Shown: positions 30,143 to 41,233 of the stretch, one piece after another
How positions within the stretch are numbered: the stretch's first letter is position 1
Layout: each line of letters opens with the position of its first letter
Origin: Tilletia caries
Taxonomy: Eukaryota; Basidiomycota; Exobasidiomycetes; Tilletiales; Tilletiaceae
Direction: 5' to 3'
Length of the DNA: 64,000 nt
NCBI GenBank assembly: GCA_032718865.1
Contig: JALUTQ010000038.1
Span: 186,001 to 250,000, forward strand
Made by a program: the position numbers and the translations under genes
The notes under the pieces: generated by a model
Databases searched by the model: none
What the model saw: only the letters and a program-made list of their open reading frames with translations
What the model was told of the DNA's origin: nothing

Positions 30143-33096
30143 TTAATGTGGTAGCGGACGAATAATCGAAGGAGAGGAACTCTCACCCCATTTGGCCGAG
30201 ACAACGTCTCCTATCTCGCCAACATCGTTCACTGCAACATAAAAGCATATCACCGAATGTTGGCGCGGTGCTGTGATAATGGCCAAGTCGTCCTCTGTCA
30301 ATGATCCTTCTATGCGGTGCACCATCTCGTAAGGATCTTCCCGGAGTAGATCCCCGGAGCCCGGACTCCGGGGCGGCGCTCCGCTCAGCTCCGTCTGAGA
30401 TCCGGCCAGCTCCGCGCTCCGCAAAATTTTGGGTGATCAGCTGGCGAGCACTCCGTGCTCCGTCGAAGTTGCGGTTGCGCGCAAGAATCTACTCCGTGCT
30501 CCGTACATTTCTCACAGGCGGACTCCGTGCTCCGCAAAATAGCTCCGCGGACTCCGGGGTACTCCGGGGTGTCATTAAATGAGTCAAACATGGGCTCAGG
30601 AAAAGGTCAAATCTTATTGAAACAGTTCAATCGCAGCTTTAGAAGTTTATACCATTCCTTGCCAAGGGTTACTGCCCCAAAAAAGCTCAAATACATAACA
30701 TTTTGACCTGATTCGGCCGAGAAATCCCTCAAAAACCGGTCACGTGACTCAGTTTTGGCCATCACGTGACCCACTTTGCAGACCCCGGAGTCCGACGGAC
30801 TCCGGGGTCTGCTCCGTACTCCGGGGCTTTTTTGACAATGCAAGCAAACTCGCTCCGTGCTCCGGGGCATTGCAGCCATACCTTCGCGGAGTAGCTCCGC
30901 AAATCTAAAGCTAGGAAAAAACGCCCAAATCTCGCTCCGTGCTCCGTACCCGTGCAGAGCGTCCCCCGGAGTCCGCGGAGCTCCGGGGAATGCTACTCCG
31001 GGGCCTACTCCGGGAAGATCCTTACCATCTCGGACAACCCTTGAAGGTTAGATGACATATCGTTGTACCTGCAGATACCTGGCGGCCTGGGCATTGCGGT
31101 GTGATGGTTCAGATGAACGAGGGCCGTAAAGTGTTCGCCTTTGTGGCTCGATGCACACATTCTCCCAACAAGTCGATATTCTGTGGCCTTGATCGTCCTG
31201 GAGGCAGACAGAGTCCAGAGCGACTCGTTGCTTGTTTGTGCTCCAAGGTCCACAAAGAGCACACGAGGTAGGCTGAACGCAGAGGACTGGATCGTACTTT
31301 TCGCCGAACAGAAACCGAGACCGTCAAGGAGCTTTGCACCACAGTCACCGGTGTGGATGCTGAACAGAAGGCGTTGCACCGCATCGTTGAATGTCGATTC
31401 TGCTTCGTGCCGCCAGGAAAGCAGGGAAGGGGGGGTTGGGGGTGGGGTTTACCCCTAACCCCCATTCAACACATTTTGAGCTGGCTTGTTCTCAGCTGCC
31501 GCTTTAGGCTTGCCCTTCGTTTCTTTTGCCGTTTCGACCGCAGCGACGACATCCGGGGCTCGGCCGTCGTTAAAGTATGTGGACTTTCGAGCCTTTCTCA
31601 GCTTCGAAACCGCATGTTGCTCTCCGTAGCGGGTCTTGATTCCCTCTCCCTCTGCGTTGTGCTCGGCGTGGAGAAGGTCGGCGAGGCTCTGGAGGCAGTG
31701 TAGTCCGTTTAGGGGGTCCATTTTGCGCTCGAAGGTGAGATAGTAGACTGCATGTTGGCTCTCCAACGCCAAGGTGGTGGTTGGAAGAGAATCCCATCGT
31801 TCTTGGTCCATCAGTTTGAGCGCGGGAAACACCATACTTTGGATGTCGCACCGAATCCATCTCTGTATCCATTCCGTGCAGCGTGTAAACGACTCGTTGA
31901 ATGTCTTGAGGTGGGCCCAGAACTTTTCTTCGCTTCGGCAGAATCGCAATGCTGAGATGGTGGTTCTGAACAGAGAGCGCATTTCCACATCCACGAATGA
32001 TCCATTCTTGCGAATACGCTCCGCAGATTGGGCAAAATGAAAACCAAAACCCTTCAGTAGTTTTGGGGCCTGCAAGTCAAGCTCAGTACACTCAGCTTGA
32101 AGGGCAGTGCCGCTGAGAGCTCCGAGGTGTTTCTTGCGAAAGGACCATGTCCGAAATGCCGCTTTGAAGCCCTCCATCTGCGCTAGAGAGTACTGAGAGT
32201 TATCGACAACGCTCGACATGAAATCGTGTGCTCGACGCTCCGTGACTCCAGCCGTGTCGATGACGCTCCACAGCTGATTGAAGTGCGCCTCAAAGTCAAA
32301 TTCTCGCTGTTGCCGCATCACCGTCCACAGAATGGGTACCCAGCGTCCCAGGGCAGGTGAGAATATCGAGCTGCCGCAAAGATAAAACTCGTGGAAGACG
32401 CTGAAGGTAATATCGGTGAGCCTGCCCATCGGGGGATCCGCTGAAGGCACCATTGCGGTCAAGAAAAGCCTCCTGCTGCCAGTTAGACTGTATCACCACA
32501 TGCATCTGGTCCTTGGTGAAGTTTGCAACTCGGATCGCCACTCCTGCGTCCGACTCGCCATCCCCTTGTATTCCCAGAAACATTAGGAAAGGGCCGTCCC
32601 GAGATCCATCTAGAGGGTGAATTCCTCCTTCTTGAAGAATTTGAATGCGGTGGTATGCGAGGCGACCAAGGTTAAGGAAAGTTGAACTGATGGAGCGGGC
32701 AGTCTCAATCTTAAGTAGGGAACCATGTCCTGCTTTGCCCAGTCCGAGAGTAAGGCCTTTGGCTTTCACATGGGGATGCGCAGTGACAATCTTCCCCAAA
32801 GCTTTGAGCTCAGAGGGCCTTGGCCGGCGTATGTTGGGTTGCCCATGACTGTGCTCATGTGCATGTTCAAGAACGCCATGTCCGACTTGACAAATCGCGT
32901 AATTGTAAGCCGAGCTTTGCAAGTGACGTGCTTGAGCGGAAACAGATTCGTATCGTCCGATGTTTTGACGCTGGCTTTGACTGGCTTCTTGTCTTGGGCC
33001 TTTGCGCCATCGGTTCCGGTTGCTTCGTCCTGCTTTGTTTCGTTCCCCGACGACCCCTGTCCCCATCCTGCCTGCCTGCTTCGTCCTCATCGTCAT
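30143..33096 (-). pseudogene. Broken DDE-type transposase gene (class unresolved), split by a miniature element
   Basis: Seen: minus-strand coding pieces in several frames. From the N-terminal side: 33096-32296 (ends in frame-shifted sequence near 32460), then 32462-31455, which contains LGRWVPILWTVMRQQREFDF, DNSQYSLAQMEGF, SLPTTTLALESQHAVYYLTF and a basic tail. Next, 31420-31005 holds YRLVGRMCASSHKGEHFTAL and GICRYNDM, and after the insertion 30321-30180 continues HRIEGSLTEDDL. The order (host-like D-x segment, S-T-N-A-x-E-S-like motif, then HFTAL...YND) is that of large basidiomycete transposases of the MULE/KDZ kind, with a C-terminal protease-like segment. I cannot choose the superfamily. 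Frameshifts and the insertion make it non-functional. Confidence 0.55.
30330..31024. mobile_element. hAT-like miniature element (MITE), 695 bp
   Basis: Seen: perfect 20-bp terminal inverted repeats TAAGGATCTTCCCGGAGTAG, and a perfect 8-bp target duplication CCATCTCG (30322-30329 and 31025-31032). The interior is full of CTCCG/CGGAG words in both orientations near the ends, plus two TCACGTGAC boxes in the centre (about 30737 and 30762). It has no coding capacity. An 8-bp duplication and TIRs starting TAAGG fit the hAT superfamily. It sits inside the transposase pseudogene, and removing it restores the reading frame across LSEM-V-HRIEG. Confidence 0.88.
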
Positions 33097-33204
33097 CCTC
33101 CTTCAAGTTTTTCTTTTCGTCTCGTTCATTTCCGTTTCCTTCATCGCCTGACGCGAGTATGAGCTCGATCCGGCCGCGTTACCGCTTGCTGCCCTTCCCG
33201 CCGA

Positions 33205-33619
33205 GGCGTTGCGGGGACCTTACCGACGTCCGCGTCACCTGCAGCTGGATGATGGACGAGAGGTGGTGCTGAAAGAACGGTTGGTGGCCTTCTTGTCGCG
33301 GTTAACGGCGCCAGCCGAGCGGAAGCTGGTGGCTCCGGAGGCACGAACTGTGTTGCTTGGCGTGGGCCTATGGCCGGTTTCTCCACCTCCTGGAGGGCGC
33401 AGACGTGACCGTCTTCACGGATCACGCGCCTCTCAGTGCGATGCTGACGAGTTCGGCCGGGGAGAAGTATGGGCCGGTGATCTCGAGATGTCGCGCGCTC
33501 CTCTTGCCTCACTTGCCAAATCTTCGTTCGTCCATCGACCGGGCAGCGCACATACGAACGCCGACGCGTTGTCCCGGCTTGGGGTTCGTCCCGAGAAAGA
33601 AGAGCTGCTTTGGGGGTGA
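33205..33619 (+). pseudogene. Ty3/gypsy-type RNase H relic
   Basis: Fragments in two frames read AERKLVAPEARTV, then YGRFLHLLEGADVTVFTDHA (frame two), then FVHRPGSAHTNADALSRLGV (frame one). TDHAPL and the ADALSRL ending are RNase H signatures of reverse-transcribing elements. No LTR, integrase or RT core was found beside it, so it is an old fragment. Confidence 0.6.
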
Positions 33620-33928
33620 TAGACGGTGGCTATCATCCTCTCCTGTTCTATTTTCTTTCTCTCTCTTTTCTGGTCTCAATGCTGCTCGCTTCCACAGATA
33701 GTGGATCCACGTGAAAAACCATGTGGCTTCACTATCTTATCTCCCTTTCTCTCTCTCTTATCTCTTTTACCCCTCTCTCTCTCGTTTCTCTTCTCTCGGC
33801 TGAGTGCTTTCCCTCTCTCGTCCTCATCATATTCCCGCTTGCCACTCTCTTGTAGATAGCTTCCCCATCATTCAACTCGCCTTTCACTTGCAATAGCACT
33901 TAGCACCTGCTATTACATAAGGACGCGG

Positions 33929-34782
33929 TTGACCGCGCGACTCGTTCCGGCTGCACCGCCTTCGGCAAAACCGACTTCCCGGCCGCCCTTCATTCCATTT
34001 GTTAGGCTACTTTCAATTCTGGCACAATCAGGACTCAGAGGTGGCTTTCGACGCACGGAAATCTTTCCCTTTTGCCCTGACGAGATCCTCCAGCGGTTCG
34101 ACGAGATCGAGGAGCCTCATTTTCCCTCCTCAATGCCTCCGCAAACACCCACTCTTCAGCCATCAACGCCTTACACAGTACGGTCGCTGAAACGAACTGC
34201 GGATTACCTGAAGCAAGCCACGGAAGATCTGTCGCCGATACTGCACCGTCACGTCCAACGGTCCAAGCCTTCGTTCGCGGCACCATGGAGCAAGTTCAGG
34301 CCGGCAGCATTGCGATCGCGGCCCTTCAAATGAAACGGCAGCTCGTCAGGAGCGCGACAAGCGCAAGGAGCGGCAACCGAAGGTCACTTAGTCAGGAGGT
34401 GTTCTTTTGGTTGGAGATGCTCGGCCGATATCCAAGGACAAGATCAACAAGGAGCTGCAGGAGGAGGCTAAAAGGGACTGAAACAAAGTGAAGAGGGAGA
34501 AAGGAAGAGGGCTGGGGCAAGCTGCACGGGGAACTGACGCGGAGCCGCGGAGGGTCAAGAAGTTTCGCAAGGACAATCGTCAATCGACTGGTTCCGGAGC
34601 CGGTACCCGCGCCTGACGAAGGAGAAGAACAAGAGGCTGGTGCCGTTAATCCAGCTGATGATGAGACGCTCGAAGATCTGGAGTGGGAGGATGTATTTGG
34701 CGGTTTGGCCCCCGACAGTGATGTGTTGCAATTCGAAATGTTCGTTGAGCTTGTGGGCCCTCTCGGCAGAGAAGGCTTTTAG
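33929..34782 (+). pseudogene. Pogo/Fot1-like transposase C-terminal relic
   Basis: The phrase FRRTEIFPFCPDEIL corresponds to the AFRKTGIxPFNPxxVL block that follows the catalytic domain in pogo/Tigger/Fot1 transposases. Further on come basic coiled segments and an acidic tail (ETLEDLEWEDVF) in other frames, ending at a TAG at 34782. Several stops and frameshifts. The catalytic DDE region is absent. Confidence 0.5.
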
Positions 34783-35140
34783 TAACTCTAAAATTACCTG
34801 GTCATAATTGGGCCCGAGTATTTTCCATCATTGAACTAGCTATTAACGTGCCAATAGCACTCTTCTATTCACTGCATATGGGAAGGCGGGGGAAATAGAC
34901 GAAGAAAAAAGGCATATTCGCATATGCAGGGGAAAATTTGCGCGACCTGGGCTCTGAATGACACTTGACAGGTTCGACAGCGCAAAAAATCTATCCAAGG
35001 GGACTGGATTGATCTCCTATGTGAGGCATTGATTTAATGATCTATGCCACTGTTAATTTTAATGTTAATGATTAATGGCAATTCTTGAAGTCACCCAGTG
35101 TAGGTCGCCTTCCATTGTCTAAAATCGGATATTTTCAGGC
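34783..35140. other. AT-rich intergenic stretch
   Basis: No ORF and no recognised repeat, apart from short ATTAATG echoes near 35050-35080. Confidence 0.3.
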
Positions 35141-35552
35141 CATGGTTCGACTATCCAGCGATAATAGTCGCACTATGACTGGGTATAGTGTTTCATGGGC
35201 AATGTATGTCATAGTCTGACTATAGCGGTGGGCCGGTGGCGGTCGGGCCTGCCGCCTGCGGCTATAGGCGCAACTCCAAGCTATAGTCAGACCATGACAT
35301 GCTATAGTCGGACTATAGCCGAATTGTTTGCTGCGACTATAGCCTTGACGTCCAGCTATTGTCCGACTATAGTCACAAAATCAATTTCAGACCAGATTTT
35401 TAACGACTATGGCGACTATTGTCTTACATTTTCTGGAGCATATTCATAGTCATAGTCGTAAGTGCGACTATCAGCGGCTATGACTATAGTTGCTCATAGT
35501 CGTATGAGGCTATAGTCGTAGTAGTCGTAAAATCCCATAGTCGTGCCGAGTC
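35141..35552. repeat. Block of CTATAGTC / GACTATAG words
   Basis: At least fifteen occurrences of CGACTAT, CTATAGTC or their complements in about 410 bp, in both orientations, in otherwise unrelated sequence. This resembles the subterminal repeats of a non-autonomous DNA transposon. No clear TIR or target duplication was found. Confidence 0.6.
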
Positions 35553-35574
35553 CTGAATGTGCATGATGATGATC

Positions 35575-35990
35575 AATGGGCATCATTGATCATGGTGAGG
35601 CACTTTTTGGGGTAAGTTGATGGCCCGAACCGTGGGAGGGAGACTCTGGTGTTCAAAGGGCAACTTTGTGGTGATTCAGGTGCGGGTGTGGCAGTTTGAA
35701 GGATTCCGGGCAAGTCTGTTGGTTTGGCAGGGGCAACTTTACAAGGAATGAAGGGCAACTTTCTTACTCTCCAGTGGGTCAGCTAAACATGCCCAAGTAT
35801 AGGTGCCCTTTGGTGGCACTTCCTTTCGTGAGGGCGGGCACTTTCCCTCGTTTTGGCGCTCTCGTTCTCCGAGAAGGGCACTTCTGCAGGAATTTGATGG
35901 CACTTTTGAGGGTCCGTCTTGAATTTTTGTAAATTTGCCCTTCAAAGTTGCCTGGGACACTTTGAGCCTCACGGCACTTTTGCGCTAATC
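35575..35990 (+). repeat. Block of GGCAACTTT / GGCACTTT words
   Basis: About ten occurrences of GGCAACTTT, GGCACTTT or GGCACTTC in 415 bp, mostly in one orientation. It directly follows the CTATAGTC block. No coding content. Confidence 0.55.
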
Positions 35991-36168
35991 CCCCAGCTTG
36001 TAACTTGCAGTGTAGTTTGCAATGCGAACATGTGAAGCCTGGTGAATTTGAAGACCCGGTTCCATGGGCAGTCTTGATTCTTGATGTGTCTGGTTAGTCC
36101 AAATTGCGAATTGCAGGGTAGTTCACAATGAAGACATGGGAACCCTGGCGAGCCTTTGTCACAGTCAT

Positions 36169-36300
36169 CAGGGTTTTGTTAGTGTGTCGCACACCCCAGT
36201 GCGACCCCTGTGCGGTGCTGGATCACACGAAGTCTGTGCGAGGCTGTGCGTTGCAGTACCTCGCACAGGGGTCGCACACCGGTGTGCGACGCCCTAGCCG
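36169..36300. repeat. GTGCGAC-rich short element
   Basis: It opens CAGGGTTTTGTTAGTGTGTCGCACACC and closes GGTGTGCGACGCCCTAG, with GTGCGA/TCGCAC words on both strands between. The CAGGG start and the same words recur at 44851-45112, so they are probably one hAT-like family. Confidence 0.5.
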
Positions 36301-36979
36301 CCGGGCTCGCCCAGGCCTCGCCCATACATTTAATGTCAGACAGCCAGGCCACGCAATTGCCATTCACTCATAGTATATAAACATTTCAATGCAATACGAT
36401 TGCGTTGGCTGAAGCCAGGTAAAAGAGATATAGCGATTGCTGCGCCGTGTGTGGTACGCGAGCGTGGTGCAATAGAGGGTACCATGGGTGGATCAATTGA
36501 TGTATGAAAGCAATGAAGGTGTAAGCAGACTTGATCCTGAAAGGTGATCGAATACTGAGAGACTGAAGGGTTAGGACACAGAAGAAGAATCGGGAAGCTG
36601 AGAGCAGTGAGAGCTGGTGTCTGGGATCGGAAGGGTAGAGTGTTCAGCGGTACACAAGCAAGCGGCAAGTACGTGGGATGGAAAACTGTGCAAGTTGTGT
36701 CAGTACTCGATTCGTGACCGGCTCGCTGTGCGGCTCAAGAAAAGAGGCGGGCGACAGGAGCAAAGGGAAATGACTGCCCTTCGACAAGAGGAAATGGAAA
36801 AGAATGAGCAAGCACAGTGGGCGTGGGTTCTTCTTCAGAGGGAGGATGATGTCAAACAGGGGTTATTAAAGGGTTACAGAATGGGGGGGCTGGGGTTAGT
36901 TAGAAATTCAGAAGTATCAAGCACGTCAGCCCCCCAGTAAGAGGAGGAAAGATCGGTCAACATGTTCCATAGAGTCAAT
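36301..36979. other. No supported gene
   Basis: It contains an open stretch 36617-36940 with a lysine/glutamate-rich segment (REMTALRQEEMEKNEQAQW) that may be a fragment of an element protein. I recognise no domain. Confidence 0.25.
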
Positions 36980-36987
36980 GTCAGCAG

Positions 36988-38036
36988 CAGTGGTCGGCAT
37001 GGGTGTGGATGACCGGTGGATGTGGATGTCATATCATCCGACCAATCGGATGTGGATGTGGATGAGGCGGCTGATTTTGGTTTCAGCTCGGATGTGGATG
37101 AGGCGGATGAGATACATCCGGATGTCTTCCGAATCCGACCCTCTTCCGACCGTCATCAGCTGATGCATGGATGACATCCGGCTGAGGCACGTGAAAGCCA
37201 ATTTTTGCGCCATTAAACTGATTCTTGATTTTTGAAATTGCAAATTTTGGTGTCATCGGCTTAGATCCCGGTCAGATCGGATAATTGTCTGCTTTTGGTT
37301 AGAATGATCATCGTTCCATCACCTGATCTCATCCATGCGCAGCACGCTGAAAAGACTTTAGTCACCGGTCAGCTCCATCACCACCACCTACACTTCCTTC
37401 CTTCCTTCCTTCCATCACCACCACCACATCCATTGCCTTCAGCAAGTTTCCCGGCCATGCCATCATACGCGCAGGAACTCAAGCTCTTGGATATCACCGG
37501 ACAATGGTTTTGCCATGGCCTTGAGACCGAGGCCATGGGCGAGGCGCTTTCTTCGCTCTCTCCCAAAGAGAAGCTTGTGAAGGTCGAGTTGCTGCACGAC
37601 ACTAGGAGAAGGCCAATATTCTGTGAGGCCTCTGTTGAGAATTGCCTTCTGTTCGGTCTGGGATGTCATGATGCTGACAGGGTGTATGGAACCGTACGTT
37701 GGTGATGAGAAGAAGCGGAAGTAAGGAGCAGGATGGCACAAATGAAGTGCCGAAGGAGTATCCGATGGTAAACGGATGTCAGCTGCAGTAACATCGGATG
37801 CCATCTGGTCATCACCCGTTCACATCCAATGAGGTCCGATGAAAGTCGGGTGCGGAGGGCTGCCACGTGAGTGGCAGCCACGCGCCGAAAAATTGATTAC
37901 ATAAGCGGATGACATCCGAGTGACATCGGATCTGGTGGATGTGGATGTGGATGAGGGCAAAATTTCTGATCGGATGTGGATGTGGATGTGGATGAGGACC
38001 CCCTCTCATCCGATTTCTCATCCATGCCGACCACTG
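36988..38036. mobile_element. hAT-like non-autonomous element, 1,049 bp
   Basis: Seen: TIRs CAGTGGTCGGCATGG and CCATGCCGACCACTG (perfect 15 bp), a perfect 8-bp target duplication GTCAGCAG (36980-36987 and 38037-38044), and subterminal arrays of GGATGTGGATG/CATCC words at both ends. Eight-bp duplication and CA[N]TG-type ends fit hAT. The centre contains a short plus-strand ORF. Confidence 0.9.
37457..37705 (+). CDS. Small ORF inside the hAT-like element
   Basis: 82 aa from Met 37457 (context GGCCATGCC), reading MPSYAQELKLLDITGQWFCH and ending DADRVYGTVRW. A CATCACCACC-rich leader and a pyrimidine tract (CTTCCTTCC) precede it, as in fungal promoters. No domain recognised and too small for a transposase. 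It may be a captured host fragment or a remnant of the autonomous element. Confidence 0.35.
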   Translation: MPSYAQELKLLDITGQWFCHGLETEAMGEALSSLSPKEKLVKVELLHDTRRRPIFCEASVENCLLFGLGCHDADRVYGTVRW

Positions 38037-38044
38037 GTCAGCAG

Positions 38045-39092
38045 TCGCCAGTCAGTCTTCGTCAGTCGTCATGCAGTGAGTGGCCATTCACCGTTGCAGA
38101 AGGGTCATCGCGTATCCTGCGCTGCGCAGGGAAGCTAAGAAAGCAGAGAAATTCTGCAAAAACCGTCAGCATAATCAGCATAACGTGCGGACGGGTTAGG
38201 AGCGAGTGGACGCGCTTCACCAATACACGCCCCCGAGTAAGCTCAGAAGGAGAAGAAGCTAAGCTGAACAGGAACAAGTGGTTAGTGGAGCATTCGCTGC
38301 GTGTTCAGTGGCGAATGCGGTGTGAAAGACGCAGGGAGCATGAGGGATACACTCACGAATTGCAATGAGTGCGGAAGAGGCATATAGACCGCGCAGAAGT
38401 AACCTGTGGACGCGAGTGTGTCGAAGGCGGCGATGCGCAAAGCAGAAGATTGGGGTCTGGGGAGCTTAGCAAGCTTCAATTGGAGATAAAACATTGAACC
38501 AATGTCAGGGCAAACTCTGATCAACAGGTTAAAAGTTCATTCATCAGTGATCAGTTGGTCAGTTATCGCCCATCGGTGAGTAGGCAACGTCAGTAGACAA
38601 CGAAGGAGATGTGAGAAAACCTCTTTGACCTCCCTGCTTACTGGGGCTGCTCGTTCCACTCGCATCAAAGTTGCTGCCACCGCGGACGGTGTAAGAATCT
38701 GGCGAAAGACTCGCTCTTGGCTGTGGCCTGTGGGTTAAGAGGCAGAGAGGCTCGACATTGCACTGAGAGAGAGAGAGAGAGATCATCCGAGTTCAGTCCG
38801 GAACGTAAGTAATCACCGCAATATACATAGATGGCACAACTCACTCACAAGGTTGAGATCAGCCTTCGAGTCGTCACTCATCGAGGGGCGTGGAGCGGGA
38901 GTGAGACCTTCGATGCCGATCCGGCCGATCTGAGACAGGGGTACATGTTGGCTGTAGATGCTGAGAAAGGAAAGAGAGGCATCATGATGGAAGTCTCGAC
39001 ACATAAAAGGCTCGCTCGATTGCGTAAGTCTCCTCAGCACTCACTCACCACTATCCTCATTCGACTGCGGTTGCTAATCCACACAACCGCAA
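38045..39092. other. Unresolved region upstream of the coiled-coil ORF
   Basis: Several short open stretches on both strands with GTGAG/CAG-like signals. For example, 38559-38786 minus contains SLSPDSYTVRGGSNFDASG. An AG dinucleotide run lies at 38767-38782. I could not assemble a gene. Confidence 0.25.
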
Positions 39093-41168
39093 ATGAGTAA
39101 ACCTGTCCGCACACGAAGGATCGGTGCGCGTGTCGGCCAGGCTACCGCCGATGCCGGAACGAGCGCAGTCGCGTCGAGCGCAGCTGCTGCTGTGTCTGCT
39201 GCTGTAGCCGCTGGAGGTGTTGCCGCCCCTGTCGCCGCTGCTGCTCCTGCCGCTGCCGCCGCCACCGCTCGCGCTCCTGCCGCCGCTGTCGCTCCTGCCA
39301 CTGCCACCGCCACCGCCGCCGCTGCTCCTGCCACTGCTGCCGCCGCCGCCACTCGTGCTATTGCTCCTGCCACCGCCGCCGCCGTCGCTCGTGCTCGTGC
39401 TCGTGCTACTGCTCCTGCTCTCGCCGCCGCACTCGCAGCTGCTGCTGCAGCCGCTGCTGGGTCTGCTGCGGCCCCTCCTGCTACCATCACTGCAGCACGC
39501 GCATCCGCCGCCGCCGCCGCTCGATCCACTGTCTCGGCCGCTATCGCGCGTGCTGGTGGAGGGGTCGGTGCAGGAGCAAGTGGTCGTCTCCACGAGGGCT
39601 CAGCGACGCAAAAACAGCTCGAGGACGCCTTGATGGAAAATGTCCTCAAGAGGCTGGAAGATCACGAGAGAAGGTCGCAATAGAACGGGATCAGCACATT
39701 GATCAAAGGCTCGAATCGTATCTTGCAGCTGCCAACTCTTTCAGCGAAGCTCACCAGCTGGTGGACATCCTGGATGTGGATCCCAGTCGTTCTGAAGGGG
39801 ACAAGGTGGTCATCGTCTTTAACAGCATTCAGCTCGACGAGATGAAGACGATGGTGCGGTCAATGAGGACTCACCAGAGGCACCAAGAGCTCCTAGAGCA
39901 AAGTGTCCGTGAGATGCGCGCTCAACTGTCAGAGCTGCAGAGGCTGCAGGCGCGGGTTGTGATTCTGGAGAGAAAGGTGGAAGAACAAGATGGTCAGCAC
40001 TCCGAACACCCCTCGCCGCAGAGGTTTCGCCGTCGGAACGAATCGGACTCTACGGCAGAGCCGCCTCCCAAGCGCGCCCGGACGAAGCCTGGTCGGCCCG
40101 ATGCCAAAATCCAGGACGCTTTCCTTGAGCTACTGCGAGCTGGATTCGGCATCGATAGCAACGAGGGATGGCCCTACCATCCAAACGTTTCGAGAGACTC
40201 ACCAGACTGGCCGCGGCATATCCCCATCGCCAACGATGCAGTCGCAGCCGCAAAAGAGGGTGAGCTGGTCGGAGAGCCGATGGATCGGTTGGACTGGATG
40301 GAAGGGAGACTTGACGATCGTCAGTTCAAAGCCATCCTATCCAAGCATACGCGGACTATCATGGAGAAGGCAGACGAGTTCGACTTGCCTGATGCAGAGA
40401 ATGTTCGCACGCAAAAGTATATCTATGCCGCGTGTCATCGATCGCTAGAATGGTTGAAACGCACCTGTCGACAGAAGCGAGAAGTGGGGGCTGCCGCCAT
40501 GAAGGAGAAGAAGGACGCAAACCGACCGCCGGACCAAACGTCGCAAGGCGCGGCGAGAATCCCGCCACAAGGTTGCTAGGGGCGGCTCAGATAGGATTAG
40601 CGGTGCGATGGCCGATATGGTTTTCCTTCCGTGCATTGAGGCGGACGAATCTGGGATGGAGGAGGGTCTGGACGATGTCAGCGATGACGATCTTGGCTTG
40701 GACGACATTGCGCCGGGAAAACGAACCAAGACGCTTCGGCCTATCATCCCCGAATGGTGGTCAAAAGAAAACAAGGACCTTCAGCACAAACTCGCGCGTC
40801 GTGCTCCCAGCTTCGAACGTCAAGTGTAAAGTCTTAGAGGCTACTCACCTGACTTCGCATCAAGAACCACTGCCAGCGGAGGTACCACGAATCGCCGTCA
40901 GCTCACCTTTGCCGAACGGTATCCGCATCTTGTTCTGGACGTGAAGGAAAACTCACCTCCGTTTAAACCAGAGCGGGGAGCGGTGGCGGAGAGCGCAGGG
41001 AGTTGGGGTTCGCTCATTGCCGACTTGGTGCTGCTCGAAGAAGCAAACAGCGCCACTGGAGATGGCGGAGAAGATGAGCTGGGTGGAGAAGGAGCTGGAA
41101 AGGACAGTGATGAAGTCGAGGTCGATGATGAAGACGAGGATGACGATGATGGTATGGATATGAGCTGA
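39093..41168 (+). pseudogene. Coiled-coil ORF paired with the Tnp2 transposase
   Basis: Seen: an opening frame 39093-39683 beginning MSKPVRTRRIGARVGQAT, dominated by an alanine run from GCN codons, ending RLEDHERRSQ-stop. One frame over, the protein continues REKVAIERDQHIDQRLESYL into 39761-40579, with coiled-coil heptads (ELQRLQARVVILERKVEEQD) and basic RRRNE and KRARTKPGRPD patches. A second shift near 40500 leads to RRTKRRKARRESRHKVARGG and PEWWSKENKDLQHKLARRAP, and a third to an acidic tail (DEVEVDDEDEDDDDGMDMS). Basidiomycete genomes carry similar hypothetical proteins next to Tnp2-type transposases. The shifts may be introns I could not place or real damage. Stop at 41168 lies 66 bp from the end of the convergent transposase. 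Confidence 0.5.
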
Positions 41169-41233
41169 AGTCATGGGCGGTGGAGCTCCTAGGGTGCTGA
41201 AGTAGGAGAGGGATGTAGGGTGTGGATTTGTGG

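Noticed and set aside
31430..31462. Telomere-like string GGGGTAAACCCC and CCCCTAACCCCC
   Set aside because: Only one or two TTAGGG-like units in a G/C-run context; not an array.
35141..35990. CRISPR-like or satellite array
   Set aside because: Words are short, irregularly spaced and in both orientations; no constant repeat-spacer structure, and the organism is a eukaryote.
36169..36300. Complete hAT element with defined ends
   Set aside because: The CAGGG start is clear but the right end and an 8-bp duplication could not be found, so it is listed only as a repeat.
39057..39649. Long Ser/Gly-rich and Ala-rich frames on both strands
   Set aside because: All arise from one GCN-codon repeat. 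Only the plus frame with the RTRRIGARVG start and coiled-coil continuation is plausible.
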